A stretch of DNA of 64,000 nt from Tachypleus tridentatus (Eukaryota > Arthropoda > Merostomata > Xiphosura > Limulidae), in assembly GCF_004210375.1 (NCBI RefSeq), contig NC_134828.1:23676400-23740399 (forward strand), given 5' to 3'. Positions 31,982 through 43,924 of the stretch are shown piece after piece. Below the pieces are notes generated by a model. The model was not told the origin of the DNA. It ran no database searches and was given only the letters and a program-made list of their open reading frames with translations. A program made the translations under genes and the position numbers. The first letter of the stretch is position 1, and each line of letters starts with the position of its first letter.

Positions 31982-33561
31982 CAGGGGTTCCCAACCTTAT
32001 GGCACTCGCGACCCCTTACCTAAAAGTTTGAAACCCATGTGACCCCCTAATAATTTTAGGGGCTTAATTTTTCTTTTATTTTCTGTGAAGGAGAGGGAAA
32101 GAAACATCTAAAAAAATATTTAAAAATTCTGTAATTATTTATTAGCAAATTAAATCACATTGGTCCAACCTGAATTCACAAAAAGAACATATATTTCTCA
32201 AAATATTATTAACATAGGTTTGAACAGCTATCCAAACCAGCTAGTGAGATGCCTGATGTTGCATTTCAGCAGCAAGCTTTGAAATTCGTGGCCGAGCGTT
32301 TGTTAGAGCCAGTATCATGTCATCTCCAACATCCAATCTGTTCCTATTGTTTGTTTTTTATGTTGACAAGAGTGGAAAATCCTGCCTCACACAAGTAGGT
32401 AGAAGCAAATGGAACAAGGATACGTAAAGCTATCATGCTGACTTTGGAGTATGACTGATACATAGCGCACCAGAACTGAGTCACGGATTTCACCTTGAAG
32501 AGATCACGAGCTGAAGAGTCGTTCCTTAGATCCAGAAATTCATCTTGGATATCATCTGGGATGCTGGATACATCAAGTTCAGTACAAAATGGGTTCCTTA
32601 CCAGGGCCTCCTGTTCCTGTGATAGCTCAGGGAAGTAACACTCGACTTCCTTTTCTAGAGACTGAAGATGTTCGGTAATCTCATCCTTGAGGAACTGATC
32701 CAGTTGGATCTGAGACTCAACCGTCACTCCACAAAGTTTTTCAAACATAGCGATGTTTCCAACATTGGTTTTCCGACGCCAGTTCTGCAGTTTGGAAACA
32801 AAGGCCCGAAGACTATCTTGAAAAAGGAGAACATGTGTTTCCCTTCCTTGAAGCTTCAAATTGAGCTTGTTCAGCTGGTCAAAAATGTCGGCTAGGTACG
32901 CAACCCTTTCATTCCATGTTTCATCTTCGAAGTGAGCTACAAGATCTTTCCTTTCTTGAGTCTCCAGGAATAGCTTTATTTCATCTTTCATTTCAAAGAC
33001 ACGATTAATAACGTTCCTTTCGACAACCAACGTACTGCTGTGTAGAAGAGAAAGACTTCGTGGTCAGCATTCATGTCTTTGCATAGTTCTTTGAATAGGC
33101 GAGTGTTGAGTGCTTGAGTCTTCACATAATTTACACTTTTGATTACAGATTCAAGCACTTCCTGCAGAGAGGCAGGGAGAGTCTTACTGGCGAGAGCATA
33201 TCGGTGAATCATGCAGTGGATGCCCTTTGCTTGAGGTGCTAGCTTCTTCACTCTCGACTGGAATCCTGATTTCGATCCCAGCATAGCCGGTGCCCCATCC
33301 GTACAAACCCCACACACGTTCCCGTTGAAGATCTTCGTCTTGAAAAAAAGTTTAAACTTTTTCCATGACATCATCAGCTTTTGTTGTGGTTTCAAGTGCA
33401 CTGCAGAATAAGAATTCGTCTTTGATGTCACCTGAATTAATGTATCTCACGAAGACAAGCAACTGAGAACATGACTCCCCTGCCAAGGCTTCGCGACTCC
33501 CCTGCCAAGGCTTAGCGACCCCCCTGCCAGGGCTTCGCGACCCACCGGTTGGGAACCCCTG
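31982..33561 (-). mobile_element. hAT transposon, 1,580 bp, perfect 8-bp target duplication
   Basis: Terminal inverted repeats CAGGGGTTCCCAACC (31982-31996) and GGTTGGGAACCCCTG (33547-33561) are perfect over 15 bp. The 8-bp target duplication GTTTAGGC is perfect at 31974-31981 and 33562-33569. Subterminal GCGACCCCC/CCCCTGCCA words repeat near the right end. The element is shorter than an autonomous hAT (about 2.5-4 kb), because the 5' half of the transposase gene is missing and coding sequence starts almost at the right terminal region. Confidence 0.95.
32344..33478 (-). pseudogene. hAT transposase, ZBED5/SCAND3-like, truncated and frameshifted
   Basis: Three frame blocks on the minus strand. 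The first (about 33478-33365) reads LLVFVRYINSGDIKDEFLFC. The second, to about 33015, contains NVCGVCTDGAPAMLGSKSGF with a catalytic-region Asp, then GIHCMIHRYALASK and VRWLSKG. The third runs to 32344 with NVINRVFEMKDEIKLFLE, an acidic coiled middle and the hAT C-terminal dimerisation block LRILVPFASTYLCEAGFSTL. Breaks near 33360 and 33016 look like small indels. The N-terminal BED zinc finger and the first catalytic Asp region are absent. The family relation to domesticated ZBED5/SCAND3-type proteins rests on these motifs. Inside intact inverted ends it is a mobile element, not a host gene. Confidence 0.9.
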
Positions 33562-33589
33562 GTTTAGGCGATTGAATGTTTTTTCAAGA

Positions 33590-34012
33590 AGAGGTACTTG
33601 TCGCTAATGTTTTATAATCAGTACACATAAGTGGTACTAGTCGCTAATGTTTTATAAGCGGTACATATAAGTGGAACTAGTCACTAATGTTTTATAATCA
33701 GTGCATGGAAGTGGAACAAGTCGCTAATGTTTTATAATCAGTACACATAAGTGGAACTAGTCGCTAATGTTTTATAATCAGTACGCATAAGTGGAACTAG
33801 TCGCTAATGTTTTATAATCAGTAGACATAATTGGTACTAGTCACTAATGTTTTATAATCAGTACACATAAGTGGAACTAGTCACTAATGTTTTATAATCA
33901 GTACATATGAGTGGTACTTGTCACTAATGTTTTATAATCAGTACCCATGAGTTGTACTAGTCACTAATGTTTTATAATCAGTACATATAAGTGGTACTAG
34001 TTACTGAAGTCT
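33590..34012. repeat. 40-bp minisatellite, about 10 copies
   Basis: Unit CGCTAATGTTTTATAATCAG plus TACACATAAGTGGAACTAGT. It starts about 20 bp past the hAT target duplication. Confidence 0.93.
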
Positions 34013-36000
34013 TACTTCTGTCACATCTTCTCGATATTTAGGAATTTATTATTACTTCTTGTTTTCATTTGTACAACATTCATCTGTCTCCAGAGATTCA
34101 TTAAAATCTTCGAACAGAGAATTATTCATCTTAGGTCTAAATTCTACAAACCGTTTGACCATCAGTTCTAGAAGACTCATAGTTATTTCTGTAAGTGGAA
34201 CATCTCAAGACTCTTCTTCAGTTTTTGGTAAAGTCTTCAGAGACAGATTTGTTACTTTGGTTTAACATTCATTCTGAATATAACCCCTTATAAAATCTGT
34301 AATTATAAAATTGTTTCTTTCGTATTCTGTGTTATATTGCCATCTGTATCCTTCAATGTTGTTATTACAATTGTTCTTGTACTAGATGTAGATTTTATTC
34401 TTTAAAAAGAAAACTTTGCAGGGCTGTCAGTTTCTCTGATTCGTGTTTGAAGCTCGTTGTGTTTAGATAAATTTGTAAGAAGTTTTCAAAGATTCCTCAT
34501 TAACGTGGCAACATATAATTTAATTTCTAATGTCCCAGTTTCTTATTTCTTTCTTAATTTGTATTTTTTTTTGACATTATTGGAATTATACTTTAATCAC
34601 TCCTTCCAAACGATCCGTTCACGCAAAAAAATTATTACATTTTTCACGCTGTTTTTAGTTCTGTTTGTAATAACTTCATTTCTTTCCATTACGCGTGTGG
34701 TTTACCCAATAGTTTGTTATTAGAACATCAGTAAGGTACACGAATGTTTACCTTATGTGTGTTAATACAAAATTTATTAATGTTTGTATCTTTATGTTCA
34801 TTATGAACACATTGTTGAACCGTAGGAGAAAGATGTATGTTCATGTTCACGTTCATGATATCTTTAACTTTATGTTTTACTCCATAGAACAGTTTTCAAA
34901 TACCAAGTTATTCAGCCCGGAAACAGATGGATCTGCTGAAGACAAGGTGCCGTTCAGTATATTCCAAGATAGCTATCTACCTCTTTGATCGTATCTTCGT
35001 CTATGTAATTAAAACAAGGAGCTGTCACAGTAAGTTTACAGTATCGTCCACTGGGGAGACAGAACACCATCAGAGAGATAAGCCGTGCAACGTGCAAGTT
35101 CCCGCCATCTTTTCCACTTGTGACCACAAGAAGCACATGAGGGGAAAAGACAAATGAAAGGGAGTATGAATGGGGGGAGGGGGGGTGTCGATTAGCAAAA
35201 GGAGGAGCTAGAAAAAGATCTTGCTCCATTTACTAAATAATTAATTCCGGTAGTCCTTGAAAAAACAGTAGACCCCTCTCCTTGTGCTCTCTAAGCCTAC
35301 GTTGTGAAGCTGGTAATGAGGGGTGACGTGGCTTTCTGCTACGAGCCACAGTGAAAGAACGGGTTGTAATTGGAACAACGTAACTCGCGGAGAAGGACGA
35401 CGCACTGCCGTACCCGCTTCAGAATAAAGAGACCGCAACGTCGAACAACACAAAGCTAGGGTTGTACAGCTTTTCACGCCCCTTGTGTCCTTTAGTTAGA
35501 TTTATTTTGTATAATCAGAGTCCGGGGGAACTTTGGCGTCTTCAGGGGAAGATAAAAAGAAAACATAAAAATAAAAAATAAAAACAAAAACACGACTGAT
35601 AATAAGAGTACGGTAATAGAACTGGAAGTCGCATTTTACTTGTTTTATTTATACAAATATTAAAGGACAACTTAATCATTCATTCTTGTTTCTGGTTGTT
35701 AAGTTCACTTCGAAAATGGCGACGGGAAGTTTTCAAAGTCTAAAAATAGTTTTATAATCAAATATCAGTGTGAACGGCAATACAAAAAGACAGAGAGAAA
35801 ACTGTACTCTAGATACCAGAGCTGTCTACCTTTGAAAGGTGCTGAAACATTAACGAAGTGTAGATATAGACTACATTTAATAAAGAGCTTAGATCTCAGA
35901 TTTAGTAAAATATTTCACAGTGAAAAGCTTAATCCTAGAATACAGTAAATGAACATTTTACAGTGATAAGCCTCTCAAAGCGAGATTTACAGAGAAAAGC
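34013..36000. other. non-coding stretch of about 2 kb, no gene recognised
   Basis: AT-rich at left. GC rises at 34910-35470, where several 70-91 codon frames overlap on both strands. None has a domain I can name, and the minus-strand frame 34954-35229 looks random in composition. If a host exon other than the ABCG one exists in the window, this is a likely place, but there is no positive evidence. Confidence 0.35.
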
Positions 36001-36279
36001 TTAGACTTAGAATATAGTAAAAAAAGCATTAACATCCTGGAGACTACCCTGTGTGTAAGATACTGGTGTTAACATCTTGAAGACTACCCTGTGTGTAAGA
36101 TACTGGTGTTAACATCTTGGAGACTACCCTGTGTGTAAGATACCAGTGTTAACATCCTGGAGACTACCCTGTGTCTAAGATATCAGTGTTAACATCTTGG
36201 AGACTACCCTGTGTTTAACGTCTTGGAGACTACCCTGTGTGTAAGGTACCAGTGTTAAGAAATTGGACTCTACCCTGTG

Positions 36280-36560
36280 GGCCCGGCATGGCCAAGCGTG
36301 TTAAGGCGTGCGACTCGTAATCTGAGGGTCGCGGGTTCGCAGCCCCGTCGCGCCAAACATGCTCGCCCTTTCAGCCGTAGTGGCGTTATAATATGCGGTC
36401 AATCCCACTATTCGTTCGTAAAAGAGTAGCCCAAGAGTTGGCGGTGGGTGGTGATGACTAGCTGCCTTCCCTCTAGTCTTACACTGCTAAATTAGGGACG
36501 GCTAGCACAGATAGCCCTCGAGTAGCTTTGTGCAAAATTCCAAAACAACCAAACAAACAA
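36280..36560 (+). mobile_element. tRNA-like SINE, family A (copy in first block)
   Basis: Complete: head GCCCGGCATGGCCAAGCGTG, box B GGGTTCGCAGCCCCGTC (one change from GTTCGAAT), body, tail AACAACCAAACAAACAA. Target duplication ACTCTACCCTGTG at 36267-36279 and 36561-36573, taken from the minisatellite unit. Confidence 0.93.
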
Positions 36561-36759
36561 ACTCTACCCTGTGTGTAAGATACTGGTGTTAACATCTTGG
36601 AGACTACCCTGTGTGTAAGATACCAGTGTTAACATCCTGGAGACTACCCTGTGTCTAAGATATCAGTGTTAACATCTTGGAGACTACCCTGTGTTTAACG
36701 TCTTGGAGACTACCCTGTGTGTAAGGTACCAGTGTTAAGAAATTGGACTCTACCCTGTG

Positions 36760-37040
36760 GGCCCGGCATGGCCAAGCGTGTTAAGGCGTGCGACTCGTAA
36801 TCTGAGGGTCGCGGGTTCGCAGCCCCGTCGCGCCAAACATGCTCGCCCTTTCAGCCGTAGTGGCGTTATAATATGCGGTCAATCCCACTATTCGTTCGTA
36901 AAAGAGTAGCCCAAGAGTTGGCGGTGGGTGGTGATGACTAGCTGCCTTCCCTCTAGTCTTACACTGCTAAATTAGGGACGGCTAGCACAGATAGCCCTCG
37001 AGTAGCTTTGTGCAAAATTCCAAAACAACCAAACAAACAA
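36760..37040 (+). mobile_element. tRNA-like SINE, family A (copy in second block)
   Basis: Identical to the copy 480 bp upstream, including its unusual box B and its flanking duplication. It is therefore a product of the block duplication, not of a second retroposition. Confidence 0.93.
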
Positions 37041-37154
37041 ACTCTACCCTGTGTGTAAGGTACCGGTGTTAATATTTTGGAGACTACCCTGTGTGTAAGA
37101 TACCAGTGTTAACATCCTGGAGACTACCCTGTGTATAAGATAACGGTGTTAATA

Positions 37155-38535
37155 TCCTAAAGCCAGGTGTTTTCTGATCCTCTGTAAATCACCACATTCA
37201 GTTGTCATACAACCAAGTAGTCAGGTGTTTTCTGATCCTCTGTAGATCATCACATTCAGTTGTCATACAACCAAGTAGTCAGGTGTTTTCTGATCATCTG
37301 TAGATCATCACATTCAGTTGTCATACAACCAAGTTGTCAGGTGTTTTCTGATCCTCTGTAGATCATCACATTCAGTTGTCATACAACCAACTAGTCAGGT
37401 GTTTTCTGATCCTCTGTAAATCATCACATTCAGTTGTCATACAACCAAGTAGTCAGGTGTTTTCTGATTCTCTGTAGATCATCACATTCAGTTGTCATAC
37501 AACCAAGTAGTCAGGTGTTTTCTGATTCTCTGTAGATCATCACATTCAGTTGTCATACAACCAAGTAGTCAGGTGTTTTCTGATCCTCTGTAGATCATCA
37601 CATTCAGTTGTCATACAACCAAGTAGTCAGGTGTTTTCTGATCATCTGTAGATCATCACATTCAGTTGTCATACAACCAAGTTGTCAGGTGTTTTCTGAT
37701 CCTCTGTAAATCATCACATTCAGTTGTCATACAACCAAGTAGTCAGGTTTTTTCTGATCCTCTGTAGATCATCACATTCAGTTGTCATACAACCAAGTAG
37801 TCAGGTGTTTTTGATCATCTGTAGATCATCACATTCAGTTGTCATACAACCAAGTTGTCAGGTGTTTTCTGATTCTCTGTAGATCACCACATTCAGTTGT
37901 CATACTGCCAAGTAATCAGGTGTTTTCTGATCCTCTGTAGATCATCACATTCAGTTGTCATACAACCAAGTAGTCAGGTGTTTTCTGATCCTCTGTAGAT
38001 TATCACATTCAGTTGTCATACAACCAAGTAGTCGGGTTTTTTCTGATCCTCTGTAGATCATCACATTCAGTTGTCATACAACCAAGTAATCAGGTGTTTT
38101 CTGATCCTCTGTAAATCATCACATTCAGTTGTCATACAACCAAGTAGTCGGGTGTTTTTTGATCATCTGTAGATTGACACATTTAGTTGTCATACAACCA
38201 AGTAGTCAGGTGTTTTCTGATCCTCTGTAGATCATCACATTCAGTTGTCATACAACCAAGTAATCAGGTGTTTTCTGATCCTCTGTAAATCATCACATTC
38301 AGTTGTCATACAACCAAGTAGTCGGGTGTTTTTTGATCATCTGTAGATTGACACATTTAGTTGTCATACAACCAAGTAGTCAGGTGTTTTCTGATCCTCT
38401 GTAGATCATCACATTCAGTTGTCATACAACCAAGTAATCAGGTGTTTTTTGATCCTCTGTAAATCATCACATTCAGTTGTCATACAACCAAGTAGTCAGG
38501 TGTTTTTTGATCATCTGTAGATTGACACATTCAGT
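37155..38535. repeat. 58-bp minisatellite, about 23 copies
   Basis: Unit CAGGTGTTTTCTGATCCTCT, GTAGATCATCACATTCAGTT, GTCATACAACCAAGTAGT. Near the right side a two- to three-unit block with the variant TTTTTTGATCATCTGTAGATTG recurs (38150, 38330, 38505). Confidence 0.95.
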
Positions 38536-39724
38536 TTTCGGATGTTTTTCTGATCCATGGTATATGGTCACTTCAGAAATGTAACCTGTACTGGTCATTT
38601 TTAATTGATTCACAGTCATCATACGTATATTCATTTGTGGACCCCATGTTTTGATCTCATACACATGAAATGTAACTCTCACCGCTTGATAAGGTTTTTT
38701 TCTTCAGTTGATAACATCTGGTTAGAAAAGGTTAGGTTTCCTAAATCGCTGTTCTAATGTTTCTTTGTTTATTTGAGAATCATTAGAGCCAGTTTGATGC
38801 CTTTCTTTAATACCGGATTTGATACTCGGTATTAAGGTATTCGCTGATTAAATCTTACGTTTAATGTCCGCGGAATTCAAAGGATATTTCGGCGGTTGGA
38901 CCAGCAAATCTTCAATTTCACCTCATTAATGAGTAATTAGCCAAAAATGATAGCTGACAATTACATTAGACGACGTTGTGGTAAACAGTGACTTGGAAAT
39001 CCAGAAACTGTCCCCACCCACGCTACTTAGGGAAATTAGAAGATAAAATCTCCCCTCGAATACGAAATGTAACAATTAATTAGTTTAACACAGTTAGCGA
39101 ATATCAAGTATTAGGGTTCATTATCTCTCTACAAACAAAACCTGTGGAACTTCGAGTCGCAGAATCTTAGATATTCAACGTGATTCCGTCAAGAAAACAT
39201 GAACTTCTTTGTGAGAATTGTAACAGTCATATAAATTTGTTTAAGCTGAAATACGACCTCAAATAGTGCAATCGAGTTATATGTCTCACACAAAAACAAG
39301 TATTCAAACTGGAAACTAATTACTTCTACTGCAGTTCTCTAAGTCCTATGACTAATGCATTTGTCCGCAGCATATTACCATTGGTTGTTGTTTTTATTGT
39401 ATAATTTTTCTTGGAGGCAGCGGCCTCTAGAGTGAAAGGAAAGAACCGATGAAAGCTGCGTATCAGCATGTACATCTCTGCTATCTTGATAGACTTGATT
39501 AATGTTTTTTTGCCTATGGAAAGAATGGACTGTAAGACACTGTTTTAACGAACACAAAAGGTAAAATTTAGGCTTAGTTTGTTCTAAGCAACTGTTTTGT
39601 TGGCGGCTTTTAGAATATAAGGATTCTGTTATCTTCCTATTTGTAGGAAATTGTGAGTGTTGGTAGTTGGAGTTATTTCATTTTGTGTAAAATGAGCATT
39701 GCTCTCATATTTTCATCAAATTTA
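38536..39724. other. non-coding stretch, no gene recognised
   Basis: AT-rich. Frames at 38473-38682 and 39375-39557 (minus) are short and featureless. Confidence 0.4.
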
Positions 39725-40640
39725 TGAACTTTTAAAGGGACAAAAGAAGCTTATTATCCATCAAAAATGTCCCTACTAGCTCCTAACCCTAATCACCCCT
39801 TACTGCTTATGTATTCATCCAATCTTTTCTTGAACTCAGTTTAATTTGCTGTCTCCGCCACCGTCGAAGGCAGCTCATTCCAAAACCCAACCACGCTGTT
39901 TGAAAAGTAAGTTGATTTTTCATTGGTAAACACAAAAGAGGTTGATGGATCTATATTACCAATGCCTTAATAGCCTTAAAAAAACCCTCAATAAAATCCC
40001 ATTTGAGCCTTCTTCTCACCAGATGGAACAAGTTTAGATATTTTAGTCTCTTCTCATAGGATAATTCCACCACTCTAAATATGGCCAGGTGGTTAAGAAA
40101 TTCGAATCGTAATCCGAGCATCGCAGATCGAATCCCCATCATACCAAACATGCTCGCCCTTTCAGCCGTGGGGGCATTATAAAGTTTCGGTCAATCCCAC
40201 TATTCGTTGGTAAAAGAGTAGCCCAAAAATTGGCGGTGGGTGGTGATGACTAGCTGTCTTACCTTTAGTCTTACACTGCAAAATTAGGAACGGCTAGCGC
40301 AGATAGCCCTCGTGTAGCTTTGCGTGAAATTTAAAAAGGAATAAATAAACCATCCTAGGTATCATACTGGTGGCTCTTCTCTGAACCTTCTCAAACAATT
40401 CAATGCCCTTCTTGATGAAGAAGTCGGAAAACTGTAGACAGTAATCTGAGTGATCTGTACAATGAAACAATAATATCCCTTGTCTTGTATTCAATGTTTC
40501 TATAGATGTTATCTAAGTTCCTATTAGCTCTATTACTCGCTACAATACACTGTTTAGGTGACGTCAGTGATTGTTCTATCACAACACTAAAATCGTTTTC
40601 TTCAACCACTGTAATTAAAGTATTCCCGTTTAAATTATAA
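39725..40640 (-). pseudogene. CR1-like LINE, 3' end of ORF2, split by a SINE
   Basis: On the minus strand the C-terminal part of a CR1-type reverse transcriptase protein is readable. From the right, EENDFSVVIEQSLTSPKQCI, NRANRNLDNIYRNIEYKTRD and IELFEKVQRRATSMIPRM lie before the SINE. VVELSYEKRLKYLNLFHLVR and RRLKWDFIEGFF lie after it, then a tail with SVVGFWNELPSTVAE near 39880. These are the family's standard post-RT blocks. The catalytic RT and endonuclease regions lie upstream and are absent, the usual 5' truncation. Frame changes show it is dead. Confidence 0.85.
40081..40350 (+). mobile_element. tRNA-like SINE, family A, nested in the LINE
   Basis: Head ATGGCCAGGTGGTTAAGAAA, box B GATCGAATCCCCATC, full body, tail TTTAAAAAGGAATAAATAAA. 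It separates the MIPRM and VVELSYEKR parts of the LINE protein, so it arrived after the LINE. Confidence 0.9.
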
Positions 40641-40689
40641 CAATAATTTCAATTGTAAAAATCTACAGGAATCACTTTATATTATTAAT

Positions 40690-40969
40690 GTTTGTTTGTT
40701 TGTTTTTGAATTTCGCACAAAGCTACTCGAGGGCTATCTGTGCTAGCCGTCCCAAATTTAGTAGTGTAAGACTAGAGAGAAGGCAGCTAGTCATCACCAC
40801 CCACCACCAACTCTTGGGCTACTCTTTTACCAACGAATAGTGGGATTGACCGTCACATTATAACACCCCCACGGCTGAAAGGGCGAGCATTTTTGGTGCG
40901 GCGGGGATGCGAACCCGCGACCCTCAGATTATGAGTTGCACGCCTTAACGCGCTTGGCCGTGCCGGGCC
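40690..40969 (-). mobile_element. tRNA-like SINE, family A, with target duplication
   Basis: Reversed copy with tail (TTTG)n, head GGCCGTGCCGGGCC. Flanked by TATATTATTAAT at 40678-40689 and 40970-40981. Confidence 0.93.
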
Positions 40970-41214
40970 TATATTATTAATAGTTAACCATCTGCCATCT
41001 GTTGGCCCAGTGGATACAATGATCTGGATATTTCTGTAAGTCTAAAGCATATTTGATGGAGTTAGTCACTCTAAAAATCTTGATGTTATTCGTAAATTTC
41101 AAAAGTAGCTGTTAATTATTAATCATTCAGTTGGCGATAGATTAAATAAAATAATATAATTTTAAACTTATAAGTAAAGTATCTGTGGTTTAATTTTGTA
41201 ATCACACAGGTTAG

Positions 41215-42690
41215 AGCCGTCTGTGATTTAATTTTTGTATTCAGATTGACTAGCACTGCTTATATTTTATTTTTTGTTATCAGATAGACTAGAACTGCTT
41301 GTATTTTAGTTTTTGTTATCAGATAGACTAAAACTGCTTGAATTTTATTTTTGTTATCAGATACACTAGAACTGCTTGTATTTTAGTTTTTGTTATCAGA
41401 TAGACTAGAACTGCTTGAATTTTATTTTTGTTATCAGATAGTCTAGAACTGCTTGTATTTTATTTTTTGTTATCAGATAGACTAGAACTGCTTGTATTTT
41501 ATTTTTTGTTATCAGATAGACTAGAACTGCTTGTATTTTATTTTTTGTTATCAGATAGACTAGAACTGCTTGTATTTTAGTTTTTGTTATCAGATAGACT
41601 AGCACTGTTTATATTTTATTTTTGTTATCAGATAGTCTAGAACTGCTTGTATTTTATTTTTTGTTATCAGATAGACTAGAACTGCTTGTATTTTATTTTT
41701 TGTTATCAGATAGACTAGAACTGCTTGTATTTTAGTTTTTGTTATCAGATAGACTAAAACTGCTTGAATTTTATTTTTGTTATCAGATACACTAGAACTG
41801 CTTGTATTTTATTTTTTGTTATCAGATAGACTAGAACTGCTTGTATTTTAGTTTTTGTTATCAGATAGACTAGAACTGCTTGAATTTTATTTTTGTTATC
41901 AGATAGTCTAGAACTGCTTGTATTTTATTTTTTGTTATCAGATAGACTAGAACTGCTTGTATTTTATTTTTTGTTATCAGATAGACTAGAACTGCTTGTA
42001 TTTTATTTTTTGTTATCAGATAGACTAGAACTGCTTGTATTTTAGTTTTTGTTATCAGATAGACTAGCACTGTTTATATTTTATTTTTTTATCAGATAGA
42101 CTAGCACTGTTTATATTTTATTTTTTGTTATCAGATAGACTAGAACTACTTGTATTTTATTTTTTCTAATCAAATAGACTAGAACTGCTTGTATTTTATT
42201 TTTTGTTATCAGGTAGACTAGAACTGCTTGTATTTTATTTTTTGTTATCAGATAGACTAGAACTGCTTGTATTTTATTTTTTGTTATCAGATAGACTAGA
42301 ACTGCTTGTATTTTATTTTTGGTTATCAGATAGACTAGAACTGCTTGTATTTTATTTTGGTTATCAGATAGACTAGAACTGCTTGTATTTTATTTTTTGT
42401 TATCAAATAGACTAGAACTGCTTGTATTTTATTTTTTTATCAAATAGACCAGTATTATCTGCGTTTTTGTTTTGTAATTAGATAGATCAAAGCTGTTTGT
42501 GTTTTATTTTTGTAATCATATAGGTTAGAACTCTCTGTGTTTTAATTTTTGTAATCAGATAGACTAGTACTGTTTGTGTTTTATTTTTGCAATCAGATAG
42601 ACTAGCACTGTTTGTGTTTTATTTTTGTAATCAGATAGTCTGGTTTCATCTGCATTTTATTTTTTAATCAAATAGACTAAAAAATAGTTT
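41215..42690. repeat. 38-bp satellite array, about 38 copies, with block duplication
   Basis: Unit TGTTATCAGATAGACTAGAA plus CTGCTTGTATTTTATTTT. A stretch of about 12 units around 41405-41605 recurs with the same variants at 41870-42070 (offset 465), showing higher-order duplication. The repeated LVYLITKNKIQAV frames on the minus strand are by-products. Units become longer and more diverged at the right end. Confidence 0.95.
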
Positions 42691-43535
42691 ATTTTTTCGA
42701 TTACCTGGAGGACAGTTTAGTGTCTCTGTTAACCCGAGAACAGTTTAGTGTACCAGTTACAAATAATATAATTTAATGTCCCGCTTACCCAGAAAACTTT
42801 CCAATGTCTCGGTTACTCAGAGGACACTTTAACGTCCATGTTACCCAAAAAATAGTTAAATGTTTCAATTAACCAGAGGACAGTTTAGTTTCCCAGATAT
42901 ATCAGTATACTTTAATATTCCAGTTATCCAGATGATAGAGTGGTGTCCCAGATACTATGAGTATACTTTAATATTCCGGTTATCCAAATGATATAGTAGT
43001 GTTCCAGATACTATGAGTGTACTTTAATATTCCAGTTATCCAGATGATAGAGTCCCAGATATATAAGTATACTTTAGTATTCCAGTTATCCAGATGATAG
43101 AGTCCCAGATACTATGCGTATACTTTAATATTCCAGTTATCCAGATGATAGATATTATGAGTATACTTTAGTATTCCAGTTATCCAGATGATAGAGTAGA
43201 GTCCCAGATACTATGAGTATACTTTAATATTCCAGTTATCCAAATGATATAGTAGTGTTCCAGATATATGAGTATACTTTAGTATTCCAGTTATCCAGAT
43301 GATAGAGTCCCAGATACTATGCGTATACTTTAATATTCCAGTTATCCAGATGATAGATATTATGAGTATACTTTAGTATTCCAGTTATCCAGATGATAGA
43401 GTAGAGTCCCAGATACTATGAGTATACTTTAATATTCCAGTTATCCAGATGATATAGTAGTGTTCCAGATATATGAGTATACTTTAGTATTCCAGTTATC
43501 CAGAAAATAAAGTAGTGTCCCAGATACTCTGAGGA
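42691..43535. repeat. minisatellite of about 45-60 bp with 205-bp higher-order unit
   Basis: Words GAGTATACTTTAATATTCCA and GTTATCCAGATGATAGAGT recur with variable joints (GTGTCCCAGATACTA). A block including TGATAGATATTATGAG recurs 205 bp later (43146 and 43351). The leftmost part (42691-42900) is old and diverged. Confidence 0.88.
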
Positions 43536-43924
43536 CAGTTAAACCTCCTGGTCATTATTCGTATTCAAATTCTACTTCTTATGGAAACGGTCTTTATCTG
43601 TGTTTGACTTCATATTTGATTTGAAAGTAGATGTGTATACATTAAGAATAACCCTGTAAGCAGTAGCAATGAACAACATAAAGAGTACCAGCCTATTCTA
43701 TAGTACTAACTCCCTGATCATCTGTTTCAGGGCACTAACATACCACAAAGTCAGTTGGAAAAATTCCCTTTCTAACATTCTCACAGAGATTTAACGGTCT
43801 TAAAGATTCTATTTATCAAATAATTTAAAGAGTTTAAAGGAAAGTGGCTAAAGCAACATTTCGTAACATTGTCATGTTGACATAGTTAAGGATTTACCAA
43901 AGGATGCAGACGATTGTCATTTAG
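43536..43924. other. non-coding spacer between arrays
   Basis: No gene or repeat recognised. Confidence 0.4.

Larger units (their letters stand above)
36084..37059. repeat. 480-bp tandem block duplication, no difference seen
   Basis: Sequence from 36084 to 36579 reappears at 36564-37059, offset exactly 480. Reading both line by line I found no mismatch over about 496 bases. Each block holds several 40-bp units and one complete SINE. Either a very recent unequal exchange or an assembly duplication. Confidence 0.93.
36010..37150. repeat. 40-bp minisatellite (interrupted by two SINE copies)
   Basis: Unit AGACTACCCTGTGTGTAAGA plus TACCAGTGTTAACATCCTGG. Some units are shortened (GTTTAACGTCTTGG). 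The array was the target of a family A SINE, and both were then duplicated together. Confidence 0.92.

Noticed and set aside
32344-33478. Domesticated host ZBED/SCAND3-like gene
   Set aside because: It lies within intact hAT ends with a perfect target duplication and has frame breaks; it is a mobile-element remnant.
34927-35477. Possible host exons in a GC-richer patch
   Set aside because: Several frames overlap on both strands with none favoured; no recognisable domain.
41405-42070. Two identical 66-codon frames with a repeated LVYLITKNKIQAV motif
   Set aside because: They are translations of the 38-bp tandem repeat, duplicated with it; nothing supports a repeat protein.
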